Source: a virus
Strand: one strand, 5' to 3'
IMG/VR virus record: IMGVR_UViG_3300027708_000202
Location: 1-33,423 of that record
Length of the DNA: 33,423 nucleotides
The position numbers and the translations under genes were made by a program. Under the pieces are notes generated by a model. It searched no databases, was not told the origin of the DNA, and saw only the letters and a list, made by a program, of their open reading frames with translations. Positions 28,104 through 33,423 of the stretch are shown one piece after another (within the stretch, counting starts at the first letter, position 1; each line of letters starts with the position of its first letter).

Positions 28104-29282
28104 ATGAATAAAAATGCAAAGCAGTTTATCGTAGCAGCCGAATCAATCTTTGGTTCTGAACCAATTTTGAATCGTGATGATATTACCAAAGTGTGTAATG
28201 AATCAGATGCACCATACCCATATTGGCTGGTTACAAAATCACAATATCGTTATGACCGTGGTCAATACAAAGTGCCACCATCAGGTGAAAAGATTGTAAA
28301 GAAATCTGAAACTATTGTAAAGAATTCTGAGCAAGATTGTAAAGTTCCCGAAACAGAAATGGCATATCAAACCAATACAGCACAAGTGTTAGAGTTCCGT
28401 CAACCAAAATTGATTGATGATTCAGAACCTGCCGTGCCACAGAAATGGCCTGATTATGTGCCGTTTGGTTTCTACAAAGATATGAAGAATATCATTAGTA
28501 GCAAATCATTTTATCCAATCTTTGTGACTGGTCTATCAGGCAACGGCAAGACCTTGATGGTTGAACAGGTGTGTGCGGAGTTGAATCGTGAATGTATCCG
28601 TGTGAATATATCAGTAGAAACCGATGAGAGTGACCTACTAGGCGGTCCTACCTTGGTAAATGGTAATGTGGTCAATCGTGATGGTCCTGTGCTTATTGCT
28701 ATGAAGCGTGGCGCAGTATTGTTGATTGACGAAGTAGACCGTGGTTCTAATAAGTTGATGTGTTTGCAAGGCATTCTTGAGGGTAAGAGTTATTATAACA
28801 AAAAAACTGGTGAAGTTGTTACGCCTCACTCAGGCTTTAATGTGATTGCTACTGCTAATACCAAAGGTCAAGGCAGTGATGAGGGCAAATATTTGGCTCA
28901 AATTCTAGATTCGGCTTTTCTTGAAAGATTTCCAATTACGGTTGAGCAAGAATTTCCTGATATGAAAACAGAAAAGAAAATTCTTACACCTTTAATTGCT
29001 GATAAGGATTTTGTTGAAAACTTGTGCCAATGGGCAGATGTAATCCGCAAGAGTTATACAGAAGGTGCTGTTGATGAAGTTATTTCAACAAGGCGTTTGG
29101 TTCATATTGCTAAAGCATTCACTATCTTCAAGGATAAAATGAAGGCAATTACACTATGTGTTGCGAGATTCGATGAAGAAACCAAGATGAGTTTTCTTGA
29201 CCTTTACAGCAAAGTTGATGCTTCGGTTGAAAGTCCAGCCAATACGGCATCAGTTGCAACGAATACTGAAATACCGGTATAA
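28104..29282 (+). CDS. CobS/MoxR-like AAA+ ATPase
   Basis: 392 residues. A wHTH-like N-terminal region (about 1-60), a polar linker, then the AAA+ core: Walker A GLSGNGKT (143-150), the ESDLLGGPTLVNG insert typical of MoxR/CobS, Walker B VLLIDEVD (205-212), sensor-1 VIATANT (248-254) and arginine finger LERF (Arg275). CobS-like genes are known in marine T4-like phages. CobS ATPases work with CobT-like VWA proteins; one lies at 12561. A remodelling role is more likely than cobalamin synthesis. AAGGA precedes the ATG. Confidence 0.85.
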   Translation: MNKNAKQFIVAAESIFGSEPILNRDDITKVCNESDAPYPYWLVTKSQYRYDRGQYKVPPSGEKIVKKSETIVKNSEQDCKVPETEMAYQTNTAQVLEFRQPKLIDDSEPAVPQKWPDYVPFGFYKDMKNIISSKSFYPIFVTGLSGNGKTLMVEQVCAELNRECIRVNISVETDESDLLGGPTLVNGNVVNRDGPVLIAMKRGAVLLIDEVDRGSNKLMCLQGILEGKSYYNKKTGEVVTPHSGFNVIATANTKGQGSDEGKYLAQILDSAFLERFPITVEQEFPDMKTEKKILTPLIADKDFVENLCQWADVIRKSYTEGAVDEVISTRRLVHIAKAFTIFKDKMKAITLCVARFDEETKMSFLDLYSKVDASVESPANTASVATNTEIPV

Positions 29283-29299
29283 GTTAGTGAAACTCTAGA

Positions 29300-29322
29300 A
29301 ACACATAAATATCTTATGTGTT
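29300..29322 (+). promoter_or_regulatory. Hairpin with late-promoter-like box before the homing endonuclease
   Basis: AACACATAA (29300-29308) pairs perfectly with TTATGTGTT (29314-29322), loop ATATC. CATAAATA (29304-29311), 7 of 8 bases of the T4 late box, overlaps the left arm. The ribosome site GGAG (29325-29328) starts two bases after the hairpin. The layout resembles that of T4 I-TevI, where early transcripts carry a hairpin blocking translation and late transcripts start inside it. Confidence 0.5.
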
Positions 29323-29335
29323 CTTGGAGAAAACA

Positions 29336-29872
29336 ATGAAAGTCTATAAACTGGTCAATAATGTAAATGATGATTTCTATGTGGGAAAGACAACTCAATC
29401 CTTAAACAAAAGGTTGTCTAATCATAGAAACACCGCCAACCATGGTTCAACATACTATTTGCATAATGCAATGAGATACTATGGTTATAATAATTTTACT
29501 ATTGAATTGATTGAAGAAGCATCAAATGAACAGGAACTAAATGAAAAAGAAATTCATTGGATATCCGAATTAAAACCAACATACAATATGCATGAAGGTG
29601 GCCAAGGAGGCAGTTTACCTGGTCGTCCAGATATTGTTGGTGTAGCAAGAGAAAACTGGTTGAGTGGTTTTAATAGAAAAGGTAAAACGCCTTGGAACAA
29701 AGGTAAAACCGGACTAGGTGGTTATAAATGGTCTCAACCTATGTCGGATGAAAAACGAAAACAAATTTCTGAATTTCAGAAACAAAATCGTGCTCAATGT
29801 ATCCATTGTGGTATTATTACCAATCCAGGAAATATTGGTAAATACCATAATGATAAATGCAGTAAGAAATAA
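29336..29872 (+). CDS. Free-standing GIY-YIG homing endonuclease with NUMOD repeats and zinc finger
   Basis: 178 residues from the ATG at 29336 (GGAG 7 bases upstream; an in-frame ATG at 29318 lies in the hairpin). GIY-YIG core: KVYKL (2-6) and YVGKT (15-19), then an Arg/His helix, Glu in EKEIHWISEL and KPTYN. The C terminus has NUMOD3-type repeats (GKTPWNKGKTGL) and a CIHC...HNDKC zinc finger for DNA recognition. Such enzymes cut intron-less or HEG-less alleles and spread by repair. No intron is seen in either neighbour, so it is intergenic. Confidence 0.88.
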   Translation: MKVYKLVNNVNDDFYVGKTTQSLNKRLSNHRNTANHGSTYYLHNAMRYYGYNNFTIELIEEASNEQELNEKEIHWISELKPTYNMHEGGQGGSLPGRPDIVGVARENWLSGFNRKGKTPWNKGKTGLGGYKWSQPMSDEKRKQISEFQKQNRAQCIHCGIITNPGNIGKYHNDKCSKK

Positions 29873-29881
29873 AGTGGTAAA

Positions 29882-29898
29882 CAACCAATTATAGGTTG
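29882..29898 (+). repeat. Short hairpin after the homing endonuclease
   Basis: ACAACC-type arm 29882-29886 pairs with GGTTG (29894-29898), 5 bp with a 7-base loop; it overlaps the following -35. A weaker relative of the inter-operon hairpins. Confidence 0.35.
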
Positions 29899-29924
29899 CC
29901 ATTCAATTGGTATATCTGTATAAT
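29896..29924 (+). promoter_or_regulatory. Sigma70-type promoter for the winged-helix-like gene
   Basis: TTGCCA (29896-29901), 17-base spacer, TATAAT (29919-29924) followed by GGTTGGTG. It gives a leader of about 130 bases. Confidence 0.8.
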
Positions 29925-29970
29925 GGTTGGTGTAGCAGTATGAATAATAAGGCATTAGGTATTTTTTAAT

Positions 29971-30021
29971 TAAGATACTGAATTTTTGCGGCCACAGTAA
30001 GAGGTCGTGCCGAATATCTTA
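29971..30021 (+). ncRNA. Candidate structured leader of the winged-helix-like gene
   Basis: TAAGATA (29971-29977) pairs with TATCTTA (30015-30021) and encloses a GC hairpin, CGGCC/GGTCG (29989-29993 with 30003-30007, one G-U), loop ACAGTAAGA. It lies in the middle of a 129-base leader between promoter and gene. No known riboswitch class recognised. Confidence 0.4.
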
Positions 30022-30059
30022 CATTTTATATTATGTTTAATTGAAAAGGAATTAGAATC

Positions 30060-30401
30060 ATGGCTTTAACAGTTCGCAAGGGTAAAATCAATCGTCACGA
30101 AAAGATTACTCAGGTATTATTAAGTGGCAAACCAGTATCACCACAGGAAATTTCTGCTGTATTTGAAGGCACAGACCAAGCGGCAGTATTGTATCGCTTG
30201 AGTACCAACATCTACAACATCCGTAAAGATGGTGGTATTATCAAAGTAATTAAAGATGGTCGTAAGGTCACAGGTTATCAATTGGTTAATAATGATCAGT
30301 TTGATGCCAATGGTCGTTACAAAGGTACAGTTGCAAAATCACCAAGTGGTGTTGCTAAACAGTCATCTGACCAATCATTCACACAAGCCGTAACGGCTTA
30401 A
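30060..30401 (+). CDS. Winged-helix-like small protein, possible regulator
   Basis: 113 residues, AAAAGGAA upstream. Residues about 12-78 give a helix-helix-helix-hairpin pattern (KITQVLLSGKPVSPQEISAVF ... AVLYRLSTNIYNIRKDGG, then IIKVIKDGRKVTGYQLV) as in winged-helix DNA-binding domains. The C-terminal 35 residues are Ser/Gln-rich and disordered. A regulatory role is inferred; own promoter and long leader suggest it is itself controlled. Confidence 0.68.
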   Translation: MALTVRKGKINRHEKITQVLLSGKPVSPQEISAVFEGTDQAAVLYRLSTNIYNIRKDGGIIKVIKDGRKVTGYQLVNNDQFDANGRYKGTVAKSPSGVAKQSSDQSFTQAVTA

Positions 30402-30407
30402 AGTTTT

Positions 30408-30531
30408 TGTCCTCGCATGCTCGTTGTGAAACGCCAGTAAGTCGAGGACACCTCATTAAAGCACATCATACGAACCGATTATTCTGGTAGCAAAGGCGTA
30501 AGCTGATGGTGTGTTTCAATGATGTGAAAGG
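30408..30531 (+). ncRNA. Candidate structured intercistronic RNA
   Basis: Between 30401 and the ATG at 30538. First domain: 8-bp stem 30408-30415 with 30443-30450, enclosing CGTT-GTGA-AACG (30422-30433), a GNRA tetraloop hairpin. Second domain: CACATCAT (30462-30469) is perfectly complementary to ATGATGTG (30519-30526), which touches the AAAGG ribosome site (30527-30531); it can alternatively pair with part of TGATGGTGTG (30504-30513). That choice could control translation. Confidence 0.45.
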
Positions 30532-30537
30532 TAAATT

Positions 30538-30708
30538 ATGAAACTTGAAATTGAAGTTATTAAAGAGCACAAAGATGGTTCGGCTGACGCCACCATAAAT
30601 TTTGATAGTGAAGCACTTGAGTTGTTAGTTCAATGGGGTATGATTGCTATGTTAAAAGAAGCAGTCAAGAATGAACATTATAATCCAAAGAAAAAGGTAA
30701 AAAAATGA
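30538..30708 (+). CDS. Small phage protein (56 aa)
   Basis: ATG at 30538, AAAGG 6 bases upstream; TGA overlaps the next ATG at 30705. Begins MKLEIEVIKEHKDGSADATI, contains LLVQWGMIAMLKEAV and ends in a run of Lys. Small alpha/beta protein behind a structured leader. Function unknown. Confidence 0.62.
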   Translation: MKLEIEVIKEHKDGSADATINFDSEALELLVQWGMIAMLKEAVKNEHYNPKKKVKK

Positions 30709-31040
30709 GTGCAGATAGATTTGATTTTGAACAACAGATTCAAAAATGCTGGATGGTTACCGATGATATCTCTGATGTTTCTGAAGGTATCTTAGAGCAC
30801 AATTTAGATAAAGACCAGATTGTTAATGCTTTGACTGGCATCGTTCAGTTATATGAATTGAAGTTTAATAAATTATGGGATTTATTTGAACATCCAATTA
30901 TGGATATTGTCCGTGAGAATAAGATGCTCAATGAAGAATGTGCTGCATTGCGAGCACAATTACAAGAATCAGATCCCGATGGCCATGGTTATGGTATTGC
31001 GGCAATTAAACCAGTACCTATTATATACGGACCAAAATGA
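30705..31040 (+). CDS. Acidic helical phage protein (111 aa)
   Basis: 111 residues, coupled at both ends. Helical, with QQIQKCWMVTDDISDVSEGIL and a coiled-coil segment (about 70-90), then a Gly/Pro tail. I recall the KCWxVTDDI block from other phages, with no function. No membrane segment. Confidence 0.65.
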   Translation: MSADRFDFEQQIQKCWMVTDDISDVSEGILEHNLDKDQIVNALTGIVQLYELKFNKLWDLFEHPIMDIVRENKMLNEECAALRAQLQESDPDGHGYGIAAIKPVPIIYGPK

Positions 31041-31255
31041 AATATATTGCTAAACCAAAATTGTTTAATAACATGGGTATGAAAGAGTTTGATGATGCTC
31101 GTGAAGCGATCCTATACTTGAATAAGGTGCTGAATGATGACCAGGTTGATCCTGCTTTGGACTATGTGTTTATTGCACCTAAGGCGTCACCTAAGCAGTT
31201 GAAACACGCCATTGAGGAGTATACTGGCATTGGTAAGTTGATTTGTGTTGCTTAG
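31037..31255 (+). CDS. Small phage protein (72 aa)
   Basis: 72 residues. Alpha/beta (KEFDDAREAILYLNKVLND; FIAPKASPKQLKHAIEEYTGIG). Its last two codons and stop form the left half of an inter-operon hairpin. Function unknown. Confidence 0.6.
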   Translation: MKYIAKPKLFNNMGMKEFDDAREAILYLNKVLNDDQVDPALDYVFIAPKASPKQLKHAIEEYTGIGKLICVA

Positions 31256-31263
31256 GAACAACA
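31246..31263 (+). repeat. Inter-operon hairpin (TGTTG-CTTAGGAA-CAACA)
   Basis: 5-bp stem 31246-31250 with 31259-31263; 17 of 18 bases identical to 26916-26933. Here the TAG inside the loop is the stop codon of the preceding gene. 6 bases before the promoter at 31270. Confidence 0.55.
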
Positions 31264-31269
31264 ATGGTA

Positions 31270-31297
31270 TTGACACCATCCGTGGTTGTGTTATAAT
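31270..31297 (+). promoter_or_regulatory. Sigma70-type promoter
   Basis: TTGACA (31270-31275), 16-base spacer, TATAAT (31292-31297) followed by GGAAGTTCAAATTGTGAAGG, a leader like that at 26978. Confidence 0.88.
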
Positions 31298-31323
31298 GGA
31301 AGTTCAAATTGTGAAGGAAATTT

Positions 31324-31464
31324 ATGGATCATATTTCAAGAAGTGATATTATTACAATGTTATCATTTAAAGGTTTTACTACTGATGCATTGATGAAAAA
31401 ATCTGATGAAGAATTGGATAATTTGTATATTGAGTATATTGTATTGGCGGAAGATTATGTTTAA
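31324..31464 (+). CDS. Very small phage protein (46 aa)
   Basis: ATG at 31324 with AAGGAA upstream, first gene of this operon. Starts MDHISRSDIITMLSFKGFTT, acidic helical C terminus. Overlaps the next gene by 8 bases. Function unknown. Confidence 0.55.
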   Translation: MDHISRSDIITMLSFKGFTTDALMKKSDEELDNLYIEYIVLAEDYV

Positions 31465-31591
31465 TTTTATTATTGGTTGTGTATTAGGTTTTATGGTTGC
31501 TAGTATTGGTTTTACTGGCATTGCTCAGGCTTTGGATAAAGGCCTTGATTCTGCAAAGAACATTTCTGTTAAAGTGGATACTGGTAAATGA
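31457..31591 (+). CDS. Very small membrane protein (44 aa)
   Basis: Start ATG at 31457, overlapping the previous stop; the frame is open further upstream but inside that gene. One hydrophobic span (about 4-24, FIIGCVLGFMVASIGFTGIAQ, ending in an AxA-like site that could be a signal peptide) and a polar tail. Coupled to the next gene (ATGA). Confidence 0.55.
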   Translation: MFNFIIGCVLGFMVASIGFTGIAQALDKGLDSAKNISVKVDTGK

Positions 31592-31785
31592 AAACCTATA
31601 CCGTAAGAATAAATGGATATCCTGTTAAAGAATTTAGTGATGAATTAATGGCAAGAAGGTTTATGATTGATATTCAAATTAATCAACAAGAGAAATTAAA
31701 AGCTCTTGCGTATATTGATGAAGCCGTATTAAAATCCGATTTGAAAGAATCAAATGAAGTATTATCTTATATTATGGAGAAGTAA
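31588..31785 (+). CDS. Small phage protein (65 aa)
   Basis: 65 residues, coupled to the membrane protein before it. Strand-helix start (KTYTVRINGYPVKEFSDELMARR), helical remainder. Soluble. Function unknown. Confidence 0.58.
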   Translation: MKTYTVRINGYPVKEFSDELMARRFMIDIQINQQEKLKALAYIDEAVLKSDLKESNEVLSYIMEK

Positions 31786-31786
31786 A

Positions 31787-32047
31787 TTGAAATATATTGT
31801 GGTGTTTGGTGTATTAATGTTGGCGGCTTGTTCGTCAACACCTAAAATTCCTGAGTATGAAGGTCCAAAGGCCTTAGAGCGTATGGATGTAATCAAAGGT
31901 AATAAAGATTGTCAAGATGCTGGCCTTAAACCTAATGTGGAATATTTGGTACAAAAAACACCTAATGGTAAAGTGTTAGTGCCAATTAATGTGCATTGTG
32001 AGCCGTATCAAGGTAAAGGATTCTTAGGTTATCCTGAGAAGAAATAA
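31787..32047 (+). CDS. Putative lipoprotein (86 aa)
   Basis: Start at TTG 31787, 1 base after the previous stop, because GGAG lies 7 bases upstream and this start gives a clean lipoprotein signal (KYIVVFGVLMLAAC, lipobox LAAC). The ATG at 31754 would add a charged stretch in front of it. The mature part has two Cys (KDCQDAG, VHCEPY). It would be anchored in the outer or inner membrane; role unknown, possibly superinfection exclusion. Confidence 0.68.
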   Translation: MKYIVVFGVLMLAACSSTPKIPEYEGPKALERMDVIKGNKDCQDAGLKPNVEYLVQKTPNGKVLVPINVHCEPYQGKGFLGYPEKK

Positions 32048-32049
32048 TC

Positions 32050-32493
32050 ATGGAACTATTTGACAATTTAGCCGTAATGGGATTTACACCAAAAGTATTA
32101 CAAGTTATAATTCTATTAGCTATTATTATATGTTTTCTTGGTAGATATTGGAAGCCTGTAGCAATTGGTTGTGGCATGTTGTTTTGTGTAATTGTATTTG
32201 CCATGCCTACACCAAAATCTGATAAAGTTGGTACTGTAATACAAGATAGAACTTTATTGCCACAAGAACAGAAGGTAGAAGAAATGCCTGTTGAACCACC
32301 TGTTGCTGAGGTAAAAATAGAAACTAAAGATCAGGCTGATGAGCGTATGTTTTTAGAAGATTGTAACTTACATAGTGGTTATACAAAATCACAATGTAAA
32401 GCTTTATGGGAATCTGACAAAGCTGAGATTATGAAATCTAAATGGAAATTTAATCGTACACCACAAATGCAAAAGGTAAAACATGGCATCTAA
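32050..32493 (+). CDS. Membrane protein with two spans (147 aa)
   Basis: 147 residues. Spans at about 17-30 and 35-51 are joined by a short turn, followed by a charged, Pro/Glu-rich region and a C terminus with two Cys (EDCNLHSGYTKSQCKALWES). It follows the lipoprotein by 2 bases, so the pair may work together at the envelope. Function unknown. Confidence 0.62.
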   Translation: MELFDNLAVMGFTPKVLQVIILLAIIICFLGRYWKPVAIGCGMLFCVIVFAMPTPKSDKVGTVIQDRTLLPQEQKVEEMPVEPPVAEVKIETKDQADERMFLEDCNLHSGYTKSQCKALWESDKAEIMKSKWKFNRTPQMQKVKHGI

Positions 32494-32716
32494 AGATCAA
32501 GATATTATGCTAGAAGAATTATCTGGTGATATTGATGAAGCCATGTTCAAATGGTTAACTACATATGAAATACCAGCATTAAATCTTACTGCTGTCATTT
32601 TGGCCAGATTAACATGGTTGGCCAAACAAGGTGATTATAAGGATGATTTTATTAAATTATTAGAATCACCTAAACATATATTGGCCGGTGAAGATAAAGA
32701 AAAGGTAATGCACTAA
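32483..32716 (+). CDS. Small acidic phage protein (77 aa)
   Basis: 77 residues, overlapping the previous gene by 11 bases, AAAGG upstream. Helical; block EIPALNLTAVILARLTWLAKQ is moderately hydrophobic but too amphipathic for a clear membrane span. Function unknown. Confidence 0.6.
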   Translation: MASKDQDIMLEELSGDIDEAMFKWLTTYEIPALNLTAVILARLTWLAKQGDYKDDFIKLLESPKHILAGEDKEKVMH

Positions 32717-33015
32717 TGAAAATTGTTATCAATGCCTGCCACGGTGGTTTTAGTATGTCTGAAAAGGCACAAAAACTATTTTGCCAATATTCCATGATTG
32801 AATGGAAAGAGTGGGAAGAAGATTGGTCATATTATGATATTGGTCGTAATAACCATCATTTAATTCGTGTGATAGAAGAATTAGGTGATGATGCCAATGG
32901 AAGATTCTCAGAATTAAAAATTATAGAAATTCCCGATGATGTGTCATGGCAGATTGATGAATATGATGGCAGAGAATGGGTATCGGAAAAACATAGAACA
33001 TGGAGTTATGAATGA
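32716..33015 (+). CDS. Conserved phage protein (99 aa)
   Basis: 99 residues. MKIVINACHGGFSMSEKAQKL and the C-terminal block IPDDVSWQIDEYDGREWVSEKHRTW belong to a family I recall as common in phages and mobile elements, with no established function. AAAGG lies upstream. Coupled to the phosphoesterase gene (ATGA). Confidence 0.7.
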   Translation: MKIVINACHGGFSMSEKAQKLFCQYSMIEWKEWEEDWSYYDIGRNNHHLIRVIEELGDDANGRFSELKIIEIPDDVSWQIDEYDGREWVSEKHRTWSYE

Positions 33016-33423
33016 AAATTGCTTTAGCGTCAGACATCCATTTGGAGTTTGGTGATATTAATCTACAGAACCTAGAAAATGCCGAAGTATTAATACTCAG
33101 CGGCGATATCTGCACAGCTAAAGTTTTCAAACATAAACCAAAAGAAAGAGCAATGGTTAAGGATTTCTTTAAGCGTTGTTCATTCCAATTTCCTCATGTT
33201 GTATATGTAATGGGTAATCACGAGCATTATGATTATGATATTCGTGATACATATAACAGATTAAAAGTTGAGTTGGCTGATTTACCTAATATTCATTTAC
33301 TTGAAAAAGAAACATGGGAACACAATGATATTACCTTTGTTGGTGCCACTTTGTGGACTGATATGAATAAAGATGATTCATTAACTAAATGGCATTGTGG
33401 TCAGAAAATGAATGACTTTCAAT
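33012..33423 (+). CDS. Calcineurin-like metallophosphoesterase (3' partial)
   Basis: 137 codons are visible before the window ends. The two-metal motifs are present: SDIHLE (Asp8, His10), LSGDI and GNHEHYDY (Asn-His-Glu-His). The next His motif GHTH would lie beyond the edge. Phage members of this family act on phosphodiesters such as cyclic nucleotides, nucleic acid ends or protein phosphates; the substrate here is unknown. The start overlaps the previous stop. Confidence 0.85.
   Translation, partial: MKIALASDIHLEFGDINLQNLENAEVLILSGDICTAKVFKHKPKERAMVKDFFKRCSFQFPHVVYVMGNHEHYDYDIRDTYNRLKVELADLPNIHLLEKETWEHNDITFVGATLWTDMNKDDSLTKWHCGQKMNDFQ

Noticed and set aside
29940-29969. Nine-codon frame MNNKALGIF in the leader before 30060
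   Set aside because: Too short and without a ribosome site to call a leader peptide.
30408-30452. 8-bp stem followed by ACC, looking like a tRNA acceptor stem
   Set aside because: Only 27 bases lie between the arms, too few for D, anticodon and T arms, and no T-loop motif is present.
30501-30530. CTGATGG ... GAAA resembling a hammerhead ribozyme core
   Set aside because: The invariant A after CTGATG is G and no NUH cleavage site with matching stems could be placed.

Overview
The window is part of an AT-rich genome of a tailed dsDNA phage, most likely a T4-superfamily myovirus. The evidence is gp61-type primase, T4-type RNase H, nrdA/nrdB, a phage GroES, two proteins with internal-protein-like capsid targeting N termini, and several short genes that look like ones I remember from marine and freshwater T4-like phages. 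The spanin pair and GH19 endolysin point to a Gram-negative host; the species cannot be told. Every gene but one is on the + strand, mostly packed end to end with ATGA, TAATG or ATGAGTAA overlaps that imply translational coupling. No tRNA, CRISPR or insertion sequence was seen.

Layout. 1-2260: end of a structural/late block, with a Thr/Asn/Ala-rich protein, an intrinsic terminator and two putative packaged internal proteins. 2260-4247: lysis cassette (i-spanin with embedded o-spanin, membrane protein/possible holin, GH19 endolysin, coiled-coil membrane protein). 4276-11492: replication and nucleotide metabolism (primase, NrdA, an inserted sulfotransferase, NrdB, a zinc-ribbon protein, GIY-YIG nuclease, RNase H, a DUF6433-like protein, a nucleotidyltransferase-like protein). 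11613-17947: a large CobT-like metallopeptidase/VWA protein, a sugar-nucleotide epimerase, GroES, small genes and one minus-strand gene. 17948-18361: a 414-base gene-free stretch with a GC-rich island and two promoters. 18362-26946: an array of about 30 small, mostly unknown genes (the GP88-like protein is the largest). 27002-29872: two AAA+ ATPases, one CobS/MoxR-like, and a free-standing homing endonuclease. 30060-33423: a winged-helix-like protein, small membrane proteins and lipoproteins, and a partial metallophosphoesterase.

How it works together. The primase, RNR and RNase H supply replication; the CobT-like VWA protein and CobS-like ATPase look like the two halves of a MoxR/VWA remodelling machine, 13 kb apart. 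The early and middle genes are read from a recurring sigma70-type promoter (TTGAC-like, 16-17 bases, TATAATGGTT). Most copies are preceded by a related hairpin, so the hairpin and promoter together act as punctuation between operons.

The least explained signals are non-coding. The main one is a 118-base leader with a 19-bp closing stem and an internal three-way junction, starting at the predicted transcript 5' end of the GP88-like gene. Others are three copies of a hairpin ending in GGTTATTAGTAAG (one with a variant stem), two further structured leaders near 30 kb, and the GC-rich island.

All functional calls rest on reading motifs by eye; no database search was run.
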